From NCBI GenBank assembly GCA_024235995.1, contig JACKLI010000001.1, forward strand, positions 558,001 through 622,000: a DNA stretch of 64,000 nucleotides, in the 5' to 3' direction. The notes beneath the pieces are model-generated. The model searched no databases. It was not told where the DNA came from and saw only the letters and a list, made by a program, of their open reading frames with translations. The stretch is from Burkholderiaceae bacterium (GTDB taxonomy: Bacteria > Pseudomonadota > Gammaproteobacteria > Burkholderiales > Burkholderiaceae_C). How positions within the stretch are numbered: position 1 is the stretch's first letter; every line of letters starts with the position of its first letter. Positions 6,729 to 14,650 of this stretch are shown here, piece by piece. The translations under genes were made by a program, and so were the position numbers.

Positions 6729-7739
6729 ATGACCATGCCTCATCGAATCCATTTTGACGCCGCCAACGGCTTCGACGCTGCAACGGACGAACCGCTCCTG
6801 ATTTCAGGCCTGCGGGCAGGCTATGCGCTTCCGTATGAATGCGCGACAGGAACTTGTGGCTCATGCCGTACCCAGATCATTGAAGGTGCTGTCGTCGTCC
6901 GCTGGCCGGATGCGCCCGGGCTGCCCGAGACAAAGCGCCAAGAGGGCCATGTGCTCCTGTGCCAGGCATTACCACAGAGTGACTGTAGATTGCCGGACGC
7001 GTTATGTAAATCGCGGGACGCGAGTCTACCCCCGGTCCGCATCGTGAAGGGCCGGGCAAGCGCGGAAACTGAGACGAGCGATATCGCACGCGTGATGGTT
7101 CAACTCGACGAGCCGATTACTTTCCTCGCCGGCCAATACGCATTGTTTGAAGTGCCCGGCGTCACAGGATATCGCGCCTACTCGATGGCAAACACCGGCA
7201 ATACGCTGACCTCCACTCTCGAGTTCTATATCCGCCGCGTCCCGGGTGGCGTGTCATCGCCAATTCTGCTCGGGGCGCGCGACATCCCCTTGCGCCTGGT
7301 GGTGCCGGTGGGTCACGCATTCATCGATGCGACCGCACAGCGCGATATACTCTGCGTCGCCGGCGGTACCGGCCTCGCGCCTATCCTGTCGATTGCGCGC
7401 GATGCGCTATCCCGCGGCCTGCTTCGCAAGCAGCGTCTGGATATTTTTATCGGAGTAAGGACGCCCGCCGACATTTTCGCGACCGCGTCCCTCCAAGAGC
7501 TCATTGAGGCGGCTGGAGGGGCGGTGCGAGTTACCTGGGCCATTTCGGAAGCGGGCGAGTTCGCGGATTGGAAAGGCGAACGCGGCTATGTACATGAGGT
7601 GGTCGCCCGCAGTGCGGGAGACCTTTCTGCGCGCCAGGTCTATATGGGGGGGCCGCCCGCCATGATTGATGCCATGGTACGTTTGCTGCTCAAGTCACGG
7701 GTTAAGCGATCCCAGATTCGCTTCGACAAATTCGCTTAA
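6729..7739 (+). CDS. Dioxygenase NAD(P)H:ferredoxin reductase with 2Fe-2S domain
   Basis: A 336-aa flavoprotein that takes electrons from NAD(P)H for the Rieske oxygenase. The N-terminal plant-type ferredoxin domain has cluster ligands C38, C43, C46 (CATGTCGSC) and C78 (LLC). The FAD-binding part contains YRAYSMAN near residue 160, and the nucleotide-binding part has GGTGLAPI near residue 215 and GGPPAMIDAM near residue 306. The length is normal. It is followed after 30 bases by the start of an iclR-like gene. The last 318 bp of this gene are repeated in inverted orientation at 9052-9369. Confidence 0.9.
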   Translation: MTMPHRIHFDAANGFDAATDEPLLISGLRAGYALPYECATGTCGSCRTQIIEGAVVVRWPDAPGLPETKRQEGHVLLCQALPQSDCRLPDALCKSRDASLPPVRIVKGRASAETETSDIARVMVQLDEPITFLAGQYALFEVPGVTGYRAYSMANTGNTLTSTLEFYIRRVPGGVSSPILLGARDIPLRLVVPVGHAFIDATAQRDILCVAGGTGLAPILSIARDALSRGLLRKQRLDIFIGVRTPADIFATASLQELIEAAGGAVRVTWAISEAGEFADWKGERGYVHEVVARSAGDLSARQVYMGGPPAMIDAMVRLLLKSRVKRSQIRFDKFA

Positions 7740-7862
7740 TCCTCACGGATCAGATGATGGGACAAGCATATGGAACAGGACAGCAAGGGCCAGGCAAAGG
7801 GCGCCCTCATGAAGTCGCTTGACAATGCATTGACGCTTCTTGAGCAATTTACCCCCGAGGCG
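7422..7862 (+). repeat. Inverted duplication, left arm (441 bp)
   Basis: This arm, covering the end of the reductase gene and the first 31 codons of the iclR gene, is repeated in reverse complement at 8929-9369 with matching length. The arm ends exactly where the chimeric open frame switches from IclR to DctP sequence. The arms enclose a dctP fragment and the complete iclR gene. Confidence 0.9.
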
Positions 7863-8078
7863 TCGGCTTGGGTAGGAAGGGTGTTCGCCGAGTCCGGGCT
7901 GCCCGGACGCAAGATCGCCGCGGATCGCAAGAATATCTTCTACACAGTGCCGGCTGCGGAAGTTCAACGCTGGCAAGCGGCTTCTGAAGGTGTCGTGGCC
8001 GAATGGGTGAAGGACGTGACTGCTAAAGGCTATGACGGGAAAAAACTGCTCGAAGAAGCTAAAGCCTTAATGAAATAA
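7770..8078 (+). pseudogene. Chimera of IclR N-terminus and DctP C-terminus
   Basis: The first 31 codons are those of the IclR-family regulator at 8224-9021. From 7863 on, the frame encodes the last 70 residues of a TRAP-type solute-binding protein (segments AGRVFAESGLPGRKIA-like and AAEVQRWQ, ending KKLLEEAKALMK). The join is in frame, so a 102-aa fusion could be translated. It lacks the IclR helix-turn-helix and nearly all of DctP, so neither function is expected. The dctP part is distinct in sequence from the dctP at 29919, showing a second TRAP system was once present. Confidence 0.88.
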
Positions 8079-8223
8079 ACAGAATGCCGGTAGTCACGAC
8101 ACTCACGCGCGGCTGCCGGCGCAATCCCCGGCATCTCCAGCGAAACGGGACTGATGCAAGTCGCCGCCATCAATCGCGTGGTCTGACTCTGCCGGTGACG
8201 CAGGTCCTGTCCGAGATCCGCTT
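8079..8223. other. Spacer between chimera and iclR
   Basis: About 145 bases between two converging frames. I see no gene and no clear terminator. It is probably the DNA that followed the lost dctP gene, joined to the sequence downstream of iclR. Confidence 0.4.
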
Positions 8224-9021
8224 TCAAGCGTCTTTATACGGTTTATGGCCAAGGCTACGGGAAATCGATTCTGCTGTTCGCAAGGTGAGTGGCACAAGCG
8301 CTTCGATCTGCCCTTCTGTAATCCGTGCGGACGGTCCGACGACGGCAATTGCCGCAATAACCGTGCCGTTGAAGTCGAAGACCGGCGCCGCGATGCCCCG
8401 GATGTCGGCAATGAATTCTTCCCGTTCGATGCAGTAGCCGGCTTGTCGGATCTCGGCAAGCTGACTGCGAAGCACGGCCGGGTCGACGATCGTATTTTCC
8501 GTGTATCGGGCTCGGGGCGCGCGCAGCGCTTCTTCGATCACTTCATTAGGCTGAAAGGCGAGCAGGACCTTTCCGTTTGCCGTGCAATGCAGCGGCGCCC
8601 TTCCTCCTATGCGCGCCGCCACGCGCACCGGCTGGCTGCTCTCGATCTTTTCGAGGTAGAGCAGTTCGTTGCGATGGAGGATCGCCAAATGGGTTGTTTC
8701 GTTTGTCTCATGGGAAAGCCGGGCCAGATGAGGTCTTGCCACATGGGACAGCTCGCTTTGGGCCAGTTTGGTGCCCGCAAGCACGATGATGCCGTGACCA
8801 AGGGTATATTTCTTGGTGTCGGAAAGCTGCTCGACCAGGCTGTGTGCTTCAAGTGTCTTGAGCATATTGAAAACGGTCGCTTTGTTGAGGCCGAGCCTTG
8901 TCGCGAGCTCCGTGATCCCGAATGCCGGCGCCTCGGGGGTAAATTGCTCAAGAAGCGTCAATGCATTGTCAAGCGACTTCATGAGGGCGCCCTTTGCCTG
9001 GCCCTTGCTGTCCTGTTCCAT
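8224..9021 (-). CDS. IclR-family transcriptional regulator
   Basis: A 265-aa regulator of usual length. The N-terminal winged helix-turn-helix spans about residues 18-75 (GITELATRLGLNKATVFNMLKTLE). The C-terminal ligand-binding domain follows, with the typical GRRAPLHCTANGK-like segment (here GGRAPLHCTANGKVLL), GYCIEREEF and ADIRGIAAPVFD motifs. IclR proteins often control aromatic degradation and transport genes, so it probably regulates the dioxygenase cluster. Its original position was directly downstream of the reductase in the same direction. The inverted duplication now places it on the opposite strand, preceded by a 318-bp reductase fragment rather than by its full operon. Confidence 0.9.
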   Translation of the reverse strand: MEQDSKGQAKGALMKSLDNALTLLEQFTPEAPAFGITELATRLGLNKATVFNMLKTLEAHSLVEQLSDTKKYTLGHGIIVLAGTKLAQSELSHVARPHLARLSHETNETTHLAILHRNELLYLEKIESSQPVRVAARIGGRAPLHCTANGKVLLAFQPNEVIEEALRAPRARYTENTIVDPAVLRSQLAEIRQAGYCIEREEFIADIRGIAAPVFDFNGTVIAAIAVVGPSARITEGQIEALVPLTLRTAESISRSLGHKPYKDA

Positions 9022-9369
9022 ATGCTTGTCCCATCATCTGATCCGTGAGGATTAAGCGAATTTGTCGAAGCGAATCTGGGATCGCTTAACCCGTGACTTG
9101 AGCAGCAAACGTACCATGGCATCAATCATGGCGGGCGGCCCCCCCATATAGACCTGGCGCGCAGAAAGGTCTCCCGCACTGCGGGCGACCACCTCATGTA
9201 CATAGCCGCGTTCGCCTTTCCAATCCGCGAACTCGCCCGCTTCCGAAATGGCCCAGGTAACTCGCACCGCCCCTCCAGCCGCCTCAATGAGCTCTTGGAG
9301 GGACGCGGTCGCGAAAATGTCGGCGGGCGTCCTTACTCCGATAAAAATATCCAGACGCTGCTTGCGAAG
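8929..9369 (-). repeat. Inverted duplication, right arm (441 bp)
   Basis: Reverse complement of 7422-7862, carrying the start of iclR and the 3' part of the reductase gene. It ends at the TGT duplication of IS30 copy 3, which here coincides with the first bases of the IS21-family element. The duplication was therefore cut by IS21 before IS30 arrived. Confidence 0.88.
9052..9369 (-). pseudogene. Reductase 3' fragment (duplicate)
   Basis: Encodes only the last 105 residues of the dioxygenase reductase (from RKQRLDIFIGVRTP to FDKFA), identical in translation to the intact copy at 6729-7739. It lacks the Fe-S and flavin parts. It is joined at its broken end to the IS21/IS30 junction and serves now only as sequence upstream of iclR. 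Confidence 0.9.
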
Positions 9370-9372
9370 TGT

Positions 9373-10483
9373 GGCGATCTCAATTTTGAAGTGCAACACC
9401 CTCACATGAGGTAAGTTGCACCGATGGGAACACGATACAAACAACTGCAGGCTGAAGAGCGCATGACGCTGAGCTCGCTGCACCAGCAAGGCTGGAGCCT
9501 TCGGGCCATGGGGCGACTGATGGGGCGCAGCCCCAGCACCCTGTGTCGCGAACTGCGGCGCAACAGCAGCGATAGCGGCTACGCCAGCAGCAGCGCCCAC
9601 CACGCATATCTGAAGCGCCGCATCGATGCCCGACCCTTGCCCAAGCTGCATGCCGATGGCGCTTTGTGGCAGACGGTTTGCACGCTGCTCAGCTGGTGCT
9701 GGTCGCCACAGCAAATTGCCAGCACACTCAGGCGCATGCATCCCGATGAGCCCGCCTGGCACGTCTCGCACGAGACGATCTACGACACCATCTACGCCTA
9801 CCCACGCGGGGAGCTGCGCCGCCAGCTCATCGCCTTGCTGCGCCAAGGCAAGAGCACGCGCAGGCCCCGCTCTGCGGGCCAGGATCGACGAGGGAAGATC
9901 CCTGACATGGTGAGCATCCATGTGCGCCCGCCCGAGATCGAAGACCGCCTGATGCCCGGGCACTGGGAGGGCGATCTGATCAAGGGTGCGGGCAACCAGT
10001 CTGCGGTCGGTGTGCTGGTGGAGCGTACAACGCGTCTTGTGCTGCTGTGCAAGATGCAGAGCAGCACGGCAGAAAGTGCGCTGGCGGCGTTCTCGGCCAA
10101 GCTCAATGCGGTGGCTGCGCCGCTGCGCAAAACGCTCACCTACGACCAGGGTCGGGAGATGGCGCGGCACAAGGCGCTCAGTGAGGCCACGGGCGTGAAG
10201 GTGTACTTTTGCGATCCGCACAGTCCTTGGCAAAAGGGCAGTTGCGAGAACACCAACGGATTGCTGCGCCAGTTCCTGCCCAAGGGCACCGATCTGTCGG
10301 TGCATGACCAAGATGCGCTGGACTCGATTGCCGACTTGATGAACAACCGACCCAGGCAGACGCTGGGATGGGACAGTCCCTACCAAGCTTTCAAGCGCAT
10401 CATGACGGCCATCAGCGAGAAAGATTCGGCTACGATTCATTGATTCTCAACCACTGGTGTTGCACTTCAGAGTTGAGATCGCC
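9373..10483 (+). mobile_element. IS30-family element, copy 3 (1111 bp)
   Basis: Complete copy flanked by the 3-bp duplication TGT (9370-9372 and 10484-10486). The right-hand TGT is also the first three bases of the IS21-family element, so this IS inserted precisely at the IS21 terminus. Confidence 0.96.
9424..10443 (+). CDS. IS30-family transposase (copy 3)
   Basis: Intact 339-aa transposase, identical in translation to the other copies, with helix-turn-helix and DDE motifs. A long minus-strand open frame across it and the neighbouring reductase fragment is a shadow. Confidence 0.95.
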   Translation: MGTRYKQLQAEERMTLSSLHQQGWSLRAMGRLMGRSPSTLCRELRRNSSDSGYASSSAHHAYLKRRIDARPLPKLHADGALWQTVCTLLSWCWSPQQIASTLRRMHPDEPAWHVSHETIYDTIYAYPRGELRRQLIALLRQGKSTRRPRSAGQDRRGKIPDMVSIHVRPPEIEDRLMPGHWEGDLIKGAGNQSAVGVLVERTTRLVLLCKMQSSTAESALAAFSAKLNAVAAPLRKTLTYDQGREMARHKALSEATGVKVYFCDPHSPWQKGSCENTNGLLRQFLPKGTDLSVHDQDALDSIADLMNNRPRQTLGWDSPYQAFKRIMTAISEKDSATIH

Positions 10484-10589
10484 TGTTGATTCATTTCCAA
10501 AGCTGGGCCATTTCGGGACGCATTCACGTTGAAATTTGAGCCACGTTGCCGCTCTATCCTGCTGAATTTTTCAGCACGGGGGAGCAGGA

Positions 10590-12125
10590 GTGATCAACGT
10601 GAGCACATTGAGCAAGTTACGCCGCCTCGTGCTGAGGCAGGACGTGTCGGTGCGCGAGGCCAGCCGGCGCCTGGGCATCTCGCGCAACACAGCCACCAAG
10701 TGGCTCAAAGACGGGCAGATGGCCGAACCCCGATACCCGCAGCGGGTGTCGGGCCCCAGCATCCTGGATCCGTACAAGGAGCAGTTGAGCCAATGGCTCA
10801 AGGCCGATAGCCATCGCAGCAAACGCGATCGACGCGGGATCAAGGCCATGTTTGAGGCGCTGCGCGCGCAGGGCTACAGCGGCAGCCGAGGGCCGGTCTA
10901 CGCCTTTGCCCAGCGCTGGCAGCAAGAGCAAGGCAACGCTGCGCGTGGTGCGGGGTTCGTGCCGCTGAGCTTCGAGTTGGGCGAGGCGTTCCAGTTCGAC
11001 TGGAGCTGCGAGTACCTGTTCATCGGCGGGCTGCGCCGCCGCCTGGAAGTGGCACACACCAAGCTGGCGGCCAGTCGCGCCTTCTGCCTGGTGGCGTACT
11101 ACAGCCAAGCGCACGAGATGCTGTTCGATGCGCACGCACGGGCGTTCGCCCTCTTCGGTGGCGTGCCCCGGCGGGGCATCTACGACAACATGAAGACCGC
11201 TGTGGACAAGGTCGGCCATGGCAAACAGCGCAGCGTCAATGCACGCTTCGAGGCGATGACCGGGCACTACCTGTTCGAGCCGGAGTTCTGCAACCGGGCC
11301 GCCGGCTGGGAGAAGGGGGTCGTGGAGAAGAACGTTCAGGATCGGCGCAAGGACATCTGGCGTGAGGCCAGCGAGCGGCGCTGGGGGACGCTTGGTGAAC
11401 TCAACGACTGGTTGCAGCAGGCCTGCGTGAAGGCCTGGGCTGAGATGAGTCACCCGGAATGGACTCAGCTCACGGTGGCCGATGTCTGGCAGGACGAACG
11501 TGCTCGTCTCATGCCCAACCCCCGTGCGTTTGATGGCTACGTGGAGCAGCCGGTACGGGTCTCTGCGACCGCACTGATCCACTTCCAGCGCAACCGCTAC
11601 AGCGTGCCGTGTGAATGGATTCATGCGGTGGTCAGTCTGCGGGCCTACGCGGATGGCCTGCTGGTGGTCGGGCCCGATGGGCGACAGGTGCGCCTGGCGC
11701 GCAGCTTCGAACGTGATCAGACGCTCTACGACTGGATGCATTACATCGCGCTCATCGAGCGAAAGCCCGGCGCGCTGCGCAACGGCGCGCCCTTCAAGAC
11801 CATGCCCGAGCCACTGCAGGAAATGCAGCGCCAGTTGCTGCGCCACAGCGGTGGCGACAGGGTGATGGCGCAGGTGCTCATGGGGGTGAGCCTGCATGGA
11901 CTGGAGGCCGTGGTGGTGGCGGTAGAGCTGGCGCTGCAGTCCGGGCGGGTGAGTGCCGAGCACGTGCTCAACGTGCTCTCGCGTCTGAAGGAGCAGCGCG
12001 TGCCCGAGCCACCGGTGGCCACGATGCTCAAGCTCAACACGCCGCCACTGGCCAACCTGCAGCGCTACGACGCACTGCGCAACGTCCAGCCTCATGAGGC
12101 ATCACCGGAGTCCGACCATGCATGA
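10590..12125 (+). CDS. istA: IS21-family transposase IstA (copy A)
   Basis: A 511-aa transposase. Residues 1-45 form a helix-turn-helix (SVREASRRLGISRNTATKWL). The DDE integrase core starts around residue 130 (EAFQFDWSCEYLFIGG, first Asp), continues with YDNMKTAVDK (second Asp) and EKGVVEKNVQ (Glu). The C-terminal part has the family's RNRYSVPCEW region. It overlaps istB by 8 bp, the usual arrangement. A 492-residue open frame on the opposite strand is an artefact of GC-rich codon use. Confidence 0.96.
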   Translation: MINVSTLSKLRRLVLRQDVSVREASRRLGISRNTATKWLKDGQMAEPRYPQRVSGPSILDPYKEQLSQWLKADSHRSKRDRRGIKAMFEALRAQGYSGSRGPVYAFAQRWQQEQGNAARGAGFVPLSFELGEAFQFDWSCEYLFIGGLRRRLEVAHTKLAASRAFCLVAYYSQAHEMLFDAHARAFALFGGVPRRGIYDNMKTAVDKVGHGKQRSVNARFEAMTGHYLFEPEFCNRAAGWEKGVVEKNVQDRRKDIWREASERRWGTLGELNDWLQQACVKAWAEMSHPEWTQLTVADVWQDERARLMPNPRAFDGYVEQPVRVSATALIHFQRNRYSVPCEWIHAVVSLRAYADGLLVVGPDGRQVRLARSFERDQTLYDWMHYIALIERKPGALRNGAPFKTMPEPLQEMQRQLLRHSGGDRVMAQVLMGVSLHGLEAVVVAVELALQSGRVSAEHVLNVLSRLKEQRVPEPPVATMLKLNTPPLANLQRYDALRNVQPHEASPESDHA

Positions 12126-12933
12126 CGTCATTGATGCCCTCAAAGCGCTGGGCCTGCACGGCATGGCCAGTGCCTGGCCGGAGGTACTGGGCACCGCCCG
12201 CATGAAGTCGCTGGATCATGAGGCCGTGCTGCACCAGCTCATCAAGGCCGAGACCGCTCAGCGTGAGGTGCGTTCCATGGCTTACCAGATGCGCGTGGCG
12301 CGCTTCCCTTCGCACCGTGACCTCGCCGGCTTTGACTTCGCCCACGCGCAGCTCGACGAAGCACTGGTGCGCCAGTTGCACACCCTTCGCTTCGTGGAGT
12401 CGGCGCACAACGTGGTGCTGGTTGGTGGCCCCGGCACGGGTAAAACCCACCTGGCCACGAGCCTGGGGATCGAGGCCATTCGCATGCATGGCAAGCGGGT
12501 GCGCTTCTTCTCAACGGTGGAGCTGGTCAACGCCCTGGAGCTGGAGAAGGCGCAGAACAAGGCCGGGCAAATGGCGCACCGCCTGATGTACGTCGATCTG
12601 GTGATCCTGGATGAACTGGGCTACCTGCCATTCACGCAGTCGGGCGGCGCGATGCTGTTCCACCTGCTCTCCAAACTCTATGAGCGAACGAGCGTGGTGA
12701 TCACCACCAACCTCACCTTCTCGGAGTGGAGCAGCGTCTTTGGAGACGCCAAGATGACCACGGCCTTGCTTGACCGGCTCACGCACCATTGCCACATCGT
12801 CGAGACGGGCAACGAGAGCTGGCGATTCAAGCACTCCAGTGCCGCTGGCGCGGCTCCCCCAAAGCAACGCCCAAAGAGCCAGAAAGGAGATCGAAAAACA
12901 GCAGACCCGATAGACTTATCCACAACCGAATAG
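12118..12933 (+). CDS. istB: IS21-family helper ATPase IstB (copy A)
   Basis: A 271-aa AAA+ ATPase that assists IstA in target choice and strand transfer. Walker A is GGPGTGKTHLA near residue 105 and Walker B is VILDELGYLP near residue 163. The ATG at 12118 lies inside the end of istA. It is intact. The C-terminal tail is basic (PPKQRPKSQKGDRKT). Confidence 0.96.
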   Translation: MHDVIDALKALGLHGMASAWPEVLGTARMKSLDHEAVLHQLIKAETAQREVRSMAYQMRVARFPSHRDLAGFDFAHAQLDEALVRQLHTLRFVESAHNVVLVGGPGTGKTHLATSLGIEAIRMHGKRVRFFSTVELVNALELEKAQNKAGQMAHRLMYVDLVILDELGYLPFTQSGGAMLFHLLSKLYERTSVVITTNLTFSEWSSVFGDAKMTTALLDRLTHHCHIVETGNESWRFKHSSAAGAAPPKQRPKSQKGDRKTADPIDLSTTE

Positions 12934-13005
12934 TCAAAGAATCCATCAACCCAGTGGCTCAATATTCAACGTGATCACTGGCTCAGTTGTGCTGATGAAT
13001 CAACA

Positions 13006-13317
13006 CTGATCTACAGCAGCCGGGGCGATGGCATGTCGCAGAACACCAAGCGGCGGGTTCTGGAGACAGGAGAGCGACGCGACTACAAGGCCTGCGACAG
13101 CCTTCAGGCCCATGTGACGAAGTTGTACCAGCGTGCGGGCATCAAGGGCGGTTCCAGTCATTCTGGGCGGCGCACCTTTGCGAGCAAGGTGCTGTCCACC
13201 ACGGGCGATATGGACACCGTGGCGCAGCTTCTGGGGCACTCCAGCATCGATTGCTCGCAGCGCTACGTGGATGTGGACCCGGTCACGCTGGAGGATATGT
13301 TTGCAAATGCGCTATAG
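13006..13317 (+). pseudogene. Tyrosine recombinase (integrase), C-terminal fragment
   Basis: The open frame starts at the IS21 boundary and encodes the last 103 residues of a phage/XerC-like integrase. The catalytic HxxR (HSGRRTFAS), the second His (LLGHSS) and the nucleophile Tyr (SQRYVDV) are present, but the N-terminal DNA-binding domain and first Arg were lost at the IS21 junction. The integrase presumably mobilised the small island of genes to the right (13.4-17.6 kb). Confidence 0.85.
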
Positions 13318-13343
13318 CAAAGCTCATTTGGAAGAGGCGCACT

Positions 13344-13378
13344 TGACGAATCAGGCCGCCTTACCTTATAGTAAGGCA
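13344..13378 (+). promoter_or_regulatory. vapBC promoter with overlapping operator
   Basis: TTGACG (13344-13349) and TTATAG (13367-13372) are spaced by 17 bases. An inverted repeat GCCTTAC (13359-13365) / GTAAGGC (13372-13378) overlaps the -10 element. This is the arrangement expected for autoregulation by the VapB-VapC complex. The vapB start follows 15 bases later behind an AAGGA ribosome-binding site. Confidence 0.65.
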
Positions 13379-13392
13379 AAGGATTCAAAATC

Positions 13393-13635
13393 ATGTCTAC
13401 TGCCACTCTCACCTCCAAGGGCCAGATCACCATTCCTGCCGAAGTACGCCATGAACTCAAGGTTGATGCGGGCGACCGCGTGGAATTTGTGCAGATCGCG
13501 CCAGGTCGTTACGAATTCGTTGCCGCTACCAGCGAGGTTACTGCGCTCAAGGGGATGTTTGGAGTGGCAAAGAAGGCCGTGACCATTGAATCCATGAATG
13601 CGGCCATTGCGCAGCGCGGAGCTGCTGCCCGATGA
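13393..13635 (+). CDS. vapB: VapB-type antitoxin, AbrB/MazE fold
   Basis: An 80-aa DNA-binding antitoxin with the swapped-hairpin AbrB/SpoVT domain at the N-terminus (TLTSKGQITIPAEVRHELKV, residues about 5-24). The C-terminal part should wrap the toxin. The gene overlaps the toxin gene by 4 bp, and an inverted repeat over its promoter is a likely operator. Confidence 0.9.
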   Translation: MSTATLTSKGQITIPAEVRHELKVDAGDRVEFVQIAPGRYEFVAATSEVTALKGMFGVAKKAVTIESMNAAIAQRGAAAR

Positions 13636-14027
13636 TCGGCCTCGATACGAACGTCCTTGTGCGCTACATCATGCAGGACGATCCAAAACAGTCGGCAAAG
13701 GCGACCAAGCTGATTGAGTCTTTGGATGCCGACAGACCGGGCTACATCACCATGGTCTCAGTTGTTGAGCTGTATTGGGTGCTGACATCTTGCTACGAGC
13801 TAACTGGACAGCAGGTAGCGCAAGCGTTGGAGGTGATGTTGCGAACCAAACAGTTGCTGGTGGAGCGTGCCGATCAGGTGATGCGTGCTCTGCGAGTGTT
13901 TGGAGAGGGCGGTGCAGATTTTGCCGACTGTCTGATTGAGCGCTCGGCTTCTGGGGCAGGCTGTGCCGAGACGATGACGTTTGATATCAAAGCATCCAAG
14001 CACGCCGGCATGACTTTGATTGCTTAA
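13632..14027 (+). CDS. vapC: VapC-type toxin, PIN-domain ribonuclease
   Basis: A 131-aa PIN-domain nuclease. Acidic active-site residues are visible at D5 (IGLDTNVLVRY), the Glu of SVVELYWVL near residue 44, and Asp residues in GGADFADCLI near residue 96. VapC toxins cleave tRNA or rRNA when not bound by VapB. The pair stabilises the element carrying it. The length and order are normal and it appears intact. Confidence 0.9.
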   Translation: MIGLDTNVLVRYIMQDDPKQSAKATKLIESLDADRPGYITMVSVVELYWVLTSCYELTGQQVAQALEVMLRTKQLLVERADQVMRALRVFGEGGADFADCLIERSASGAGCAETMTFDIKASKHAGMTLIA

Positions 14028-14043
14028 AGATTAGAAGGAAAGC

Positions 14044-14340
14044 ATGCACCTTGTCGCCAATTTCCCATCCAGAGAGGCTGCGCTCTCGCGTTGGGGCCGG
14101 CCAATTCCAAGCACGTCGCCAGTGCTGCCGCCGCAAGAGTGGATCGACGGATATCTATCTGGCTTCGGTGTTGTTGCGGACGTGGATAAGGGCGTGGATT
14201 CAGACTGTGACGCTTGGCCGAACTGCGCGGTCTTCTGGTGGTTGGTGTTGAACGAAGCCGGCAGGGCCTTGCGGGTAGAAAACCCTTACAAGGGGGAGAG
14301 TGACGGCATGGATGACGCCGAACGACTCAACGAGGCTTAA
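14044..14340 (+). CDS. Hypothetical protein, 98 aa
   Basis: A small acidic protein beginning MHLVANFPSREAALSRWGRP, preceded by an AGAAGGAAAG ribosome-binding site 16 bases after vapC. I see no membrane segment or known motif and do not recognise the family. Like its neighbours up to 17.6 kb it is on the plus strand, has a strong GAAGGAA-type ribosome-binding site and is closely packed, so it is probably part of one island operon. Confidence 0.6.
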   Translation: MHLVANFPSREAALSRWGRPIPSTSPVLPPQEWIDGYLSGFGVVADVDKGVDSDCDAWPNCAVFWWLVLNEAGRALRVENPYKGESDGMDDAERLNEA

Positions 14341-14353
14341 CGAAGGAAGATCA

Positions 14354-14650
14354 ATGAATGGACGAATGGAGAAGAGCTACTTTGAGGAAAAGAAGTGCTT
14401 TGCACTTGAGGCACTGAGTGCAGCGATTGCCAAATCGCAAGAGGTTCAGAGCTTGATCGAATCGACACGGTACGAGATGCCGAACCTGACCGATCCGTCT
14501 GCGATTCACGAGATTGCACGGGCAGCACAAATGCACCTCCGATCTGCCCGCCGCGATTACGAGAAAACCCGTTGGGCAGATGCAATCACAGAACTTGAGT
14601 TCGAGGATTGGCTACGTCATCATGGCCATCACGATCTAGCAGGCCGTTGA
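14354..14650 (+). CDS. Hypothetical protein, 3' end altered by IS5 insertion
   Basis: Starts at the ATG at 14354 behind GAAGGAAGA. It encodes a 98-aa helical, charged protein (EKSYFEEKKCFALEALSAA). The IS5-family element is inserted nine bases before the natural stop. Removing it and one CTAG copy gives an ending HHDLVVD with a TGA at 15973. The present reading ends HHDLAGR inside the IS. Only the last three codons are changed, so the protein may still work. The family is not recognised. Confidence 0.6.
   Translation: MNGRMEKSYFEEKKCFALEALSAAIAKSQEVQSLIESTRYEMPNLTDPSAIHEIARAAQMHLRSARRDYEKTRWADAITELEFEDWLRHHGHHDLAGR

Larger units (their letters stand above)
10484..13005 (+). mobile_element. 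IS21-family element, copy A (2522 bp)
   Basis: Ends TGTTGATTCAT and ATGAATCAACA enclose intact istA and istB. The same 2522-bp element occurs at 47541-50062, and a doubly truncated piece lies at 43505-44684. The left side adjoins the reductase fragment (through IS30 copy 3) and the right side a broken integrase gene. The flanks do not share a direct repeat, so flanking DNA has been deleted or recombined. Confidence 0.95.

Noticed and set aside
9052..10440. A 462-codon minus-strand open frame across IS30 copy 3 and the reductase fragment
   Set aside because: Most of it is antisense to the IS30 transposase and only the last part is real reductase coding sequence. The same antisense frame appears at every IS30 copy, so it is a GC-rich shadow.
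10617..12095. A 492-codon open frame antisense to istA (also at 47674-49152)
   Set aside because: It lies entirely opposite a well-supported transposase gene, has histidine/leucine/arginine-rich sequence without domains, and arises from codon bias.
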